A stretch of 5,135 nt of DNA, from positions 1 through 5,135 of the forward strand of contig USLP01000127.1 of assembly GCA_900555525.1 (NCBI GenBank). Direction: 5' to 3'. The stretch's first letter is position 1. The number at the start of each line of letters is the position of its first letter. The notes below the pieces were generated by a model. It saw only the letters and a program-made list of their open reading frames with translations, had not been told where the DNA came from and ran no database searches. This document shows, piece after piece, positions 1 to 5,135 of this stretch. The translations under genes were made by a program, and so were the position numbers. Source of the stretch: an uncultured Eubacteriales bacterium. GTDB taxonomy: Bacteria; Bacillota; Clostridia; UMGS1840.

Positions 1-2
1 CC

Positions 3-1349
3 GCAGATATTGCAAAGCTGTATTACGCAGAACACGGCATGGACGGTGAAACGAACGATGAAAAAAACAAAAAGGCGATGAAGCAGACGCACAAGCTGAC
101 CATAGAACAGCTGTATATGTTTGACTATCAGTTATATACGCCATTGTCCACTATGTATAATTTGTTTACTATGCTAAAGCTTGATAAGGCTGTGTTTGAA
201 CCGCTCAGGCTTTCAAAGGCGGCAGAAACGGCAATAAAAAGCCACCCTGCACTGCTTACCAAGTTTACTTTTAACGATGACGGCGAGATTGTACAAAGCT
301 ATGATGAGTCGATTATGCCTGAAATACGGGTGGAAAAAATCAGCGAATTTGATTTGAAATTTTTAAAGGATACTCTTGTACAGCCCTTTAAAATGATAAA
401 TACAAGGCTTTTTCGATGTCGCATCTTTGAAACCGAAAAGGCATTATATCTTTTCTTTGATATTCATCATACAATATTCGACGGAACTTCCTTCAAGGTC
501 CTAATAAACAGTATTGCACAGGCATATGAGGGAGTTTCGATTCCGACGGACTATTATTACTTTATGTTGAAAAAAAGAGAAGAAATTGCACTTACGGCAT
601 TTTACGAAGAAAGCCGCAAGTATTTTGAAGAGCGTTATGACGGTAATGACAGAATAACGTATCCGACCGTCGATTATGTTACAAGGGAAAACAAAATCGG
701 GCAGATTCAATGCGAGATGAACATTGATACCGCCAAGCTTGACAGCATTAAAAAACACTTCGGAGTATCTCGCAACGAGTTTTTTATTACTGTTTCGGCA
801 ATTGCGGTTTCTCTTTATTCAAATAATCCTAATGTCATGCTTTCTTGGATATATAACGGCAGAGAGGACGCACAGATGATGAATACGGTGGGACTTTTGT
901 ACAGGGATCTGCCGGTGGCATTTCGTTTTGACAAAAATATGAATATGGGCGATATTTTTGCAGACGTGCACAGTCAAGTGCAAAACGCAATTAAGCACAG
1001 CTGTTATCCGTATATTGAAAAAAACGCTAAAGTTATAGAAGGCGATGTTGCCGCCGTTTTATATCAGAGCGACATCAGAGATGCCGGAAAAATTGGCGAG
1101 ACAGATATAGAAACAGTTGAAATAAAACAGAACAGAGCAGCGTCCCAAAGTGTTTTAGACATAGAAGTTTTAGACAGTGCAAAAGGACTGCGATTGTCGC
1201 TTAATTACTCTTCAAGCCGCTACAAACAGACATCTATGGAAAATTTCGGAGATTCGTTTGTTCGGATTGCCGCATTTTTGGCACATAACATTTGCGAAAA
1301 CAATATTACGGTCGGAGAGCTTAGCAATGAGGTAGAAAGAAATGTCTGA
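3..1349 (+). CDS. Nonribosomal peptide synthetase-type protein, C-terminal condensation domain (5' partial)
   Basis: This is a condensation (C) domain of the kind that joins carrier-bound aminoacyl/peptidyl thioesters in nonribosomal peptide synthesis; it is expected to be cytoplasmic. Counting from the Met at 39, the visible motifs are a C1-like LTIEQLYMF near the start, a C2-like SHPALLTKF at residues 68-76, the catalytic HHTIFDG (HHxxxDG) at 143-149, and a C5-like NTVGLLYRDLP from 282. The length after the Met, about 436 residues, equals one C domain. The frame stays open from base 3 to the Met with no start codon and no ribosome binding site before it. The residues there (ADIAKLYYAEHG) resemble the last helix of a carrier domain plus a linker, so the true start probably lies upstream in a larger multidomain protein. 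The stop overlaps the next gene by 8 bases. No thioesterase or reductase domain follows, so the C domain is C-terminal. The family is secure; the upstream carrier domain is inference. The substrate is unknown. Confidence 0.85.
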   Translation, partial: ADIAKLYYAEHGMDGETNDEKNKKAMKQTHKLTIEQLYMFDYQLYTPLSTMYNLFTMLKLDKAVFEPLRLSKAAETAIKSHPALLTKFTFNDDGEIVQSYDESIMPEIRVEKISEFDLKFLKDTLVQPFKMINTRLFRCRIFETEKALYLFFDIHHTIFDGTSFKVLINSIAQAYEGVSIPTDYYYFMLKKREEIALTAFYEESRKYFEERYDGNDRITYPTVDYVTRENKIGQIQCEMNIDTAKLDSIKKHFGVSRNEFFITVSAIAVSLYSNNPNVMLSWIYNGREDAQMMNTVGLLYRDLPVAFRFDKNMNMGDIFADVHSQVQNAIKHSCYPYIEKNAKVIEGDVAAVLYQSDIRDAGKIGETDIETVEIKQNRAASQSVLDIEVLDSAKGLRLSLNYSSSRYKQTSMENFGDSFVRIAAFLAHNICENNITVGELSNEVERNV

Positions 1350-1998
1350 TTTATATACGGTTGTTGTATTTATAACGCTTTTTACATTGATAATTAACAT
1401 TATGGAGGTAATAAGCAACGGACTTGTTTCACAAAAGAACAAAAATGAAACTATTGCCGTAAGCCTTGTTATTGGTATATCCGTTATCGGTGAATGGATC
1501 GGTGTGGAAACAAACGGCGCCGCTTCCTCCCTTATTTTGCTGCACAAAGCGGCAAAGCTTGTTGAATTTTGTGCGGCACCGGCTATTGGTGTTATTGCCG
1601 CCATTGCCTACGGTAAAGTGAAACGAATACGATTGGCATATGTTTTCATTGCCTGTCACGCTGTATTTGAAATTTGGGCAATGTTAAACGGATGGGTATT
1701 TTTCATTGACTCCGATAATATTTATCACAGAGGTTCACTGTATTGGCTTTATATCGCGGCATTTATTTTCTCTGTTTTATACTGCTTTATTTGTATGGTG
1801 ATCAGCTATAAGAACTATCAGGCAAGATTTAACGGCGTTATGGCATTGGTGATGTGTTTGCTTGCGTTTGGTGTGAGTGTTCAAATGGTTAATTCCGAAA
1901 TACGGGTTGATTATTTATGTGCCGTAATCGGCAATATATTTCTTTACAATAACCGTGGAAGCATAGTAAATCAAGTGGATAAAACAACAAGGCTGTAA
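1342..1998 (+). CDS. Membrane sensor half of split diguanylate cyclase
   Basis: This 218-residue hydrophobic protein is the N-terminal part of the interrupted cyclase. About seven membrane segments can be read, at roughly residues 4-24, 38-55, 62-92, 98-120, 130-153, 162-180 and 190-205. They are followed by a short cytoplasmic tail ending VDKTTRL, which is the beginning of the GGDEF entry motif. The start ATG lies inside the end of the synthetase gene (8-base overlap), with GAGGT at 1329-1333 spaced 8 bases away, so translational coupling is likely. In intact relatives such a module would sense a membrane or external signal and control the cyclase; the ligand cannot be read from the sequence. 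Made alone, it would be an integral membrane protein with no catalytic domain. It could also be regarded simply as the 5' part of a pseudogene. Confidence 0.7.
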   Translation: MSDLYTVVVFITLFTLIINIMEVISNGLVSQKNKNETIAVSLVIGISVIGEWIGVETNGAASSLILLHKAAKLVEFCAAPAIGVIAAIAYGKVKRIRLAYVFIACHAVFEIWAMLNGWVFFIDSDNIYHRGSLYWLYIAAFIFSVLYCFICMVISYKNYQARFNGVMALVMCLLAFGVSVQMVNSEIRVDYLCAVIGNIFLYNNRGSIVNQVDKTTRL

Positions 1999-2052
1999 AC
2001 CCGCAGATGCTTTGACAGAAAAGCCGAAAGCGTTAAATCCAATGTATGTGTT

Positions 2053-2406
2053 ATGGTTTTTGATATTAACAAATTTAAAATCATAAATGACACATACGGT
2101 CATGCAGTCGGCGATGAATGTTTTAAAGATGTTGGGAAAATAATATTCTCGGTATACGGAAAACACGGGCAGTGTTACCGAATCGGCGGTGATGAGCTGT
2201 GCGTGATATTAAACAAGTATTTTGAGAATCCTGAAAAACTGAACGCTCGTCTGCATCGGGAAGCGGCAAAGCTTCGCCCGAAATACGGCGATATATTCGG
2301 TATATCCGTAGGGTACGCATATTGTGACGGCAGTAAAACAACATTTGCCGAGGCTTTTAAAAAAGCGGATGAAATGATGTATGAAAACAAGAAAATTAAT
2401 TTTTGA
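2053..2406 (+). CDS. GGDEF catalytic half of split diguanylate cyclase
   Basis: This 117-residue frame starts at the first ATG after the interrupting TAA and holds most of a GGDEF domain. Visible features are MVFDINKFKIINDTYGH with the first metal-binding Asp (the DxN form of DxD seen in many family members), GDECF, YRIGGDEL as the active-site loop (Leu instead of the usual Phe), and a C-terminal ADEMMYENK helix typical of the domain end. It lacks the N-terminal entry segment and helix that normally precede the first strand, encoded at 1978-2052. No Shine-Dalgarno-like sequence stands before 2053, and no ATG, GTG or TTG in this frame lies between the TAA and 2053. Independent translation is therefore doubtful. 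It is probably the remnant of the cyclase catalytic domain rather than an independent gene. Confidence 0.55.
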   Translation: MVFDINKFKIINDTYGHAVGDECFKDVGKIIFSVYGKHGQCYRIGGDELCVILNKYFENPEKLNARLHREAAKLRPKYGDIFGISVGYAYCDGSKTTFAEAFKKADEMMYENKKINF

Positions 2407-2407
2407 A

Positions 2408-2429
2408 TTTTGTTGTCCTTTTGTTGTCC
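2408..2429 (+). repeat. Perfect 11-bp tandem direct repeat, possible operator
   Basis: TTTTGTTGTCC occurs twice back to back (2408-2418 and 2419-2429), starting two bases after the stop of the GGDEF frame and ending ten bases before a TATAAT box. Each unit is a 4-base T run plus the 7-mer GTTGTCC, so the period is about one helical turn. Two-copy 11-bp direct repeats of a 7-mer plus an AT-rich 4-mer are the layout known for PhoB/OmpR-type winged-helix regulators. Assigning a binding protein here is inference. Confidence 0.6.
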
Positions 2430-2455
2430 TTTATGTTCTATAATATCAATATAAT
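2413..2455 (+). promoter_or_regulatory. Candidate promoter(s) for the DUF975 operon
   Basis: A consensus -10 hexamer TATAAT stands at 2439-2444 and a second at 2450-2455, exactly 11 bp apart. TTGTCC, a moderate -35 match, occurs at 2413-2418 and 2424-2429. Each TTGTCC is 20 bp from its partner TATAAT, longer than the usual 16-18, so a good -10 is paired with a badly placed -35. This suggests an activator-dependent promoter or two overlapping ones. It lies between the end of the cyclase remnant and the start of the DUF975 gene, with no GC-rich terminator hairpin separating it from the upstream operon. Confidence 0.5.
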
Positions 2456-2469
2456 AATATTTCAAAGAA

Positions 2470-2475
2470 AGAGGT
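2470..2475 (+). promoter_or_regulatory. Ribosome binding site deciding the DUF975 start
   Basis: AGAGGT ends one base before an ATG at 2477, which is too close for normal initiation. It is 7 bases before a second in-frame ATG at 2483, which is the normal spacing. This favours 2483 as the real start. The protein would then begin MWNRSKLKEKAK, which resembles the usual beginning of DUF975 proteins. Confidence 0.65.
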
Positions 2476-2482
2476 AATGTTT

Positions 2483-3208
2483 ATGTGGAACAGAAGTAAG
2501 TTGAAAGAGAAAGCGAAGTTAGGCGTCAAACGCAATTACTGGAAGACGGTGCTTGCAGCACTTCTGTCTGCACTCGCGGTCGGAGGCTTTGCAGCTGCGG
2601 GCGGTGCAAGTCATTCATTTGCGTCAATGCCGGATACACAATCGATATTTGGTAATTTGCCGATTGACGCACCGCAAAATCCGGCTGTTGCAAACTCAAT
2701 TTCGCCGGCATTTTGGATGCTGCTCAGTGTATTTGCGATACTTGTAGCCGCATTTGCAATTTTTTCTGTGATTGCACTTGTAAATCCGTTTAATGTAGGT
2801 ACATACAAATACAGTCTTAACGCAATAAGAGGCGAAGGAAACATTTCTGATCTCGGAAACGGATTTGATGTAAGCTATAAAAGAAATGTTAAGGTTATGT
2901 TTTTCTATGACCTGTATTCAATCCTTTGGACAATGCTCTTTATCATTCCGGGACTTATCAAAATCTATGAGTACAGAATGATACCTTATATTTTGGCAGA
3001 CAATCCCGATATGGACAAAAAAGAAGTTTTTGCACTCAGCAAATCTATAATGAAGGGCAATAAATGGCGTGCATTCGTTCTTGATTTAAGTTTTATTCTT
3101 TGGGATTTCTTAAGCTGCATCACACTCGGACTTGTGGGAACATTCTGGGTTGCTCCTTATAAGCTCCTTACAAATGCCGCACTTTACGATGAGTTAAAAC
3201 AAAACTAA
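2483..3208 (+). CDS. DUF975 family integral membrane protein
   Basis: This 241-residue membrane protein fits the DUF975 family, whose biochemical role is not established. Family-like features are the basic N-terminus with NYWK at residues 18-21, NPFNVG at 101-106, an IIPGLIKIYEYRMIPYILADNP stretch at 154-175, and SKSIMKGNKWRAF followed by LDLSFILWD at 186-208, ending in APY and a short YDEL tail. Membrane segments are apparent near 22-42, 78-100, 138-160 and 197-225. A Ser/Pro/Asn-rich loop (about 42-76) separates the first two and is probably extracytoplasmic. An alternative start at 2477 would add two residues, but it has poor ribosome-site spacing. The gene is preceded by the repeat-bearing promoter and followed after 21 bases by a secreted-protein gene, so the pair is probably one operon linked to the cell envelope. 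The family call is confident; the function is unknown. Confidence 0.88.
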   Translation: MWNRSKLKEKAKLGVKRNYWKTVLAALLSALAVGGFAAAGGASHSFASMPDTQSIFGNLPIDAPQNPAVANSISPAFWMLLSVFAILVAAFAIFSVIALVNPFNVGTYKYSLNAIRGEGNISDLGNGFDVSYKRNVKVMFFYDLYSILWTMLFIIPGLIKIYEYRMIPYILADNPDMDKKEVFALSKSIMKGNKWRAFVLDLSFILWDFLSCITLGLVGTFWVAPYKLLTNAALYDELKQN

Positions 3209-3229
3209 ACAGAAAGGAAAATATATACT

Positions 3230-4333
3230 ATGAAAAAAATTTTGGCAGGAATATTGGCAGTATCTATGATTGGTTCGGCAAATTTGGCATTTGCCACAGA
3301 TACCGATAAAATTACGGTTAAGGTAAACGGTGAAGAAATTATAACAGATGTCGCGCCCATTATGGAGAACGACAGAATACTTCTTCCTATGCGTGCAATT
3401 TTTGAAACGCTCGGATGCAATGTGTCATATCGTGTGGCAGACGGTTCACAATTTGTAACCGCTTTTCACGGAGACAGGCAGATTGTGCTTGAAATCGGCA
3501 AAAAAGAAATAACGGTTGACGGGGAGACAAAAGCGCTTGATGTTGCCGCAAAAATCGAAAACGACAGAACTTTGGTTCCCGTGCGTGCGGTATCCGAGGC
3601 TATGGACGCAGATGTCAAATGGGACGGTGAAACAAACACAGCCGAGGTTACAACCAAACAGGGCGAACACAAAATCGGTTCCGTTACTGATGAGAAAGTG
3701 GTTAAGGACGAAGATGGAACGGTTTTGATGTATATAAACTATGTTTATCCGATAATTGAAAACAAAGACAATAACGAGTATATCGGAAAAATCAATGATG
3801 AATATAAAGCATATACCGAAAAATTTATAGCCGATGCAGAGGAAAAGAAAGCCGAAGCAAAAGAGCTTTTGGGCGAAATGGGAAAAGACAAATTCAGACC
3901 GTTTGAATTTAATCTTTCATATGATGTTCACACAGACAAAAACGGCATTTTGTCCGTTACAAACTATGAATATTATGACCTTGGCGGCGCACATCCAAAT
4001 ACGGAAAGAAGTTCAAAAACTTTTGACCTTAAAAATGCGAAAGAGCTTGCTCTTTCCGATGTTGTAAAAGGCGATGCGGACGAAATACACACAATGGTTT
4101 ATGATGTGTTCGTTAAATATTTTGAGGAAAACAGCAAGGATTTTTCTACCGAGGCTGCAAGTGAGCTTGACAAAGAATGTGATAATGTGAAATTCTATGT
4201 CACAGACAACACCATAGTTCTTTACTTCGATGTATATCAGGTTTCATCTTATGCGGAGGGTTATCCGACGGTTGAACTTCAATACAGCGAGGGCGTATTC
4301 AAAATTGATTTGTCTGAAAATGCAGCGGAATAA
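3230..4333 (+). CDS. Secreted protein: copper-amine-oxidase-N-like domain plus DUF4163/DUF3298-like region
   Basis: This 367-residue exported protein starts with a signal peptide (KK, hydrophobic core, probable cleavage after AFA at residues 20-22). Residues about 27-142 form a copper amine oxidase N-terminal-like domain. It contains two related repeats, IMENDRILLPMRAIFETLG at 44-62 and KIENDRTLVPVRAVSEAM at 108-125, each followed by a V-x-Y/W turn. In Firmicutes this domain is a common surface or cell-wall module and does not imply amine oxidase activity; no catalytic domain is present. From about 150 to the end, the protein looks like DUF4163 then DUF3298, the pair found in RsiV and PdaC. 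It carries a lysine/glutamate-rich helix at about 185-215, GGAH at 252-255 and ALSDVV soon after. AAAGGA at 3213-3218 is the ribosome site, 11 bases upstream. No membrane anchor, LPxTG or deacetylase domain is seen. A role in envelope sensing or binding is inference. Confidence 0.82.
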   Translation: MKKILAGILAVSMIGSANLAFATDTDKITVKVNGEEIITDVAPIMENDRILLPMRAIFETLGCNVSYRVADGSQFVTAFHGDRQIVLEIGKKEITVDGETKALDVAAKIENDRTLVPVRAVSEAMDADVKWDGETNTAEVTTKQGEHKIGSVTDEKVVKDEDGTVLMYINYVYPIIENKDNNEYIGKINDEYKAYTEKFIADAEEKKAEAKELLGEMGKDKFRPFEFNLSYDVHTDKNGILSVTNYEYYDLGGAHPNTERSSKTFDLKNAKELALSDVVKGDADEIHTMVYDVFVKYFEENSKDFSTEAASELDKECDNVKFYVTDNTIVLYFDVYQVSSYAEGYPTVELQYSEGVFKIDLSENAAE

Positions 4334-4351
4334 AACGAAATAAAGAGTAAT

Positions 4352-4398
4352 AAAAGCAGTGATTTGCCATTTGTAGGCATTTCACTGCTTTTTGTTTT
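4352..4398. terminator. Bidirectional intrinsic terminator between convergent genes
   Basis: An 11-bp stem pairs AAAAGCAGTGA (4352-4362) with TCACTGCTTTT (4382-4392). After a 2x2 T-T internal bulge, the stem continues with TGCC/GGCA (4365-4368 with 4376-4379) around a 7-base loop. On the plus strand it runs into TTTTTGTTTT (4389-4398), suited to ending the envelope operon. On the minus strand the A-rich left arm gives a T run followed by TTACTC, a weaker but plausible terminator for the response regulator gene. It begins 18 bases after one stop codon and ends 6 bases before the other. Confidence 0.88.
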
Positions 4399-4404
4399 AA
4401 TGAT

Positions 4405-5135
4405 TTAATAAGATTTATTAAGCTCCATTTGAACATATCTTCCGGTTGTAAATTCCGCCCACGAATAGTTTGACATATATTCGCCGTGGAACGAATTTAC
4501 CGCCGATATATCGCCCTTTTCGTAATCGTATGCGTCGCATTTAATTTTGGATACATCTATGGCGAGATGATTCCATGTTTTTATCAGGATATCCTCTATT
4601 CCGACTTCTTTGAGTGTCGATTTAAGCGAGGAAAGTACCGCACCGACATAGTTTTTTGAATTGCGATCATACGGTGCGTCCTCCCAAAGCACGGCAAAAA
4701 TCTGCTTTGTGGTCACGCTTGCACCGTGACGGTCAACAAGATATGCAAGCATTTCTTTTGCTTTTTCACGGGTAAATTTAAGTGATTTTCCGTCAACAAA
4801 AATCTCAAAATTTCCAAAAGTCTGAACCCGCACGTCTCTGTCTAAATGAGTCGGAGCTTTTTTCCACTCCGGTATCGTTTCGCTTAAGGCTTTTTCGATT
4901 TTTTCAGCAGTTATGGGCTTCATAAGGTATCCCTTTGCGTAAAGTCCGAATGCGTCTATGGCATATTCCGAATGTGCAGTGCAAAAAAACAAATTCATAT
5001 TCGGATGAATAATTTTAAGCCTTCTTGCGAGTTCCAACCCCGTAATACCTCGCATTTTTATGTCAAGAAAGGCATAGGAAATATCCTCACCCTCATCTTT
5101 TAATTTATCCGCAAGCTCCAGCACCTCTGTCGGTT
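4405..5135 (-). CDS. Response regulator, receiver plus winged helix with short BTAD-like tail (5' partial)
   Basis: This is a two-component response regulator: phosphorylation of its receiver by a sensor kinase would control DNA binding by the winged helix. Numbering from a GTG at 5124, the phospho-acceptor Asp is residue 21 in FLDIKM, the switch Thr is 49 in FFCTAHSEYA, and the conserved Lys is 69 in LMKPI. The acidic pair that opens a receiver is missing. The frame is open through PTE to the right window edge, so GTG 5124 is probably an internal Val and roughly 30-45 residues lie outside. Residues about 98-190 (VQTFGNFEIFVDGKSLKF, REKAKEMLAYL, KNYVGAVLSSLKSTL) form a SARP/OmpR-like DNA-binding domain. 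The tail from 196 (CDAYDYEKGD through GEYMSNYSWAEF) is a short stub resembling the start of a BTAD domain. No partner kinase is visible; it may lie beyond the edge. Targets are unknown. Confidence 0.85.
   Translation of the reverse strand, partial: PTEVLELADKLKDEGEDISYAFLDIKMRGITGLELARRLKIIHPNMNLFFCTAHSEYAIDAFGLYAKGYLMKPITAEKIEKALSETIPEWKKAPTHLDRDVRVQTFGNFEIFVDGKSLKFTREKAKEMLAYLVDRHGASVTTKQIFAVLWEDAPYDRNSKNYVGAVLSSLKSTLKEVGIEDILIKTWNHLAIDVSKIKCDAYDYEKGDISAVNSFHGEYMSNYSWAEFTTGRYVQMELNKSY

Larger units (their letters stand above)
1342..2406 (+). pseudogene. Seven-membrane-segment diguanylate cyclase interrupted by one in-frame stop
   Basis: Read through one TAA (1996-1998), this frame gives a continuous protein of about 354 codons: a membrane sensor half, then a GGDEF domain that makes cyclic di-GMP from two GTP. 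The frame is identical on both sides of the stop, and the residues flanking it (DKTTRL, stop, TRRCFD) match the usual DxLTxLYTRRxF entry segment of GGDEF domains. The stop sits where Tyr is common, and TAT or TAC differs from TAA by one base. Past the stop, all landmarks persist: DINKFK with metal-binding Asp at residue 241, then INDTYGHAVGDE, and GGDEL at 282-286. No RxxD inhibitory site precedes GGDEL. The start overlaps the synthetase gene and has GAGGT at 1329-1333, 8 bases upstream. The most economical reading is a recent nonsense mutation or a base-call error. The two pieces are also listed separately. Confidence 0.75.

Noticed and set aside
39..41. ATG as the real start of the condensation-domain protein
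   Set aside because: No ribosome binding site precedes it, and the frame is open with domain-linker-like residues to the window edge, so the gene probably begins upstream.
1212..1659. Minus-strand reading frames opposite the synthetase end and membrane sensor
   Set aside because: They lie opposite well-supported coding sequence, have no recognisable domain, and are low-complexity or membrane-mirror translations.
1996..1998. Reassigned stop codon or programmed readthrough
   Set aside because: Other genes in the window end normally with TAA or TGA, and no known recoding element or readthrough context is evident next to this TAA.
1990..2010. Frameshift as the cause of the split cyclase
   Set aside because: Both halves are in the same reading frame, and the residues on each side of the stop fit the family motif, so a single substitution is enough.
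2380..2412. A/T-rich inverted repeat (AAAATTAATTTT) as a terminator after the GGDEF frame
   Set aside because: The stem has almost no G or C and no loop, so it would be unstable; it is more likely base-composition noise at the gene end.
2123..2844. Minus-strand and alternative plus frames across the GGDEF and DUF975 genes
   Set aside because: They are overlapped by recognisable families on the plus strand and have no motifs or ribosome sites of their own.
3230..3660. Copper amine oxidase enzyme
   Set aside because: Only the N-terminal-like repeat module is present. The large catalytic domain with its topaquinone Tyr and copper ligands is missing.

Overview
The window is AT-rich, with A/T-favouring codons, strong GAGG-type ribosome binding sites and protein families typical of low-GC Gram-positive anaerobes. 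The best guess is an uncultured or gut-type member of the Clostridia (Lachnospiraceae/Oscillospiraceae-like); this is inferred from family content only. No tRNA, rRNA, CRISPR array, insertion sequence or phage gene is visible.

Layout: (A) 3-1349, plus strand: the C-terminal part of a nonribosomal peptide synthetase-type protein. It consists of a terminal condensation domain with an intact HHxxxDG motif, and the reading frame runs off the left edge. (B) 1342-2406, plus strand, overlapping the synthetase by 8 bases: a membrane diguanylate cyclase (about seven membrane segments, then GGDEF). One in-frame TAA at 1996-1998 interrupts it inside the conserved segment just before the first GGDEF strand, leaving a membrane half (1342-1998) and a catalytic half (from 2053). 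(C) 2407-2482: an unusual promoter region with a perfect 11-bp tandem repeat and two TATAAT boxes, also 11 bp apart. (D) 2483-3208 and 3230-4333, plus strand: a two-gene envelope operon, a DUF975 membrane protein followed by a secreted protein with copper-amine-oxidase-N-like repeats and a DUF4163/DUF3298-like (RsiV/PdaC-type) region. (E) 4352-4398: a hairpin that can terminate transcription from both sides. (F) 4405 to the right edge, minus strand: a response regulator with receiver, winged helix and a short BTAD-like tail, cut at its N-terminus by the window edge.

Functional reading: A and B look translationally coupled, which would tie peptide synthesis to c-di-GMP signalling if the cyclase is functional in other strains. 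D looks like a separately promoted cell-envelope or stress unit. The 11-bp repeats in front of D resemble the layout used by OmpR/PhoB-type winged-helix regulators. F encodes a winged-helix regulator nearby, but nothing in the sequence proves that F controls D.

The most noteworthy points are the nonsense-split cyclase, its overlap with a synthetase gene, and the period-11 promoter. I did not find evidence strong enough to claim a wholly new system.
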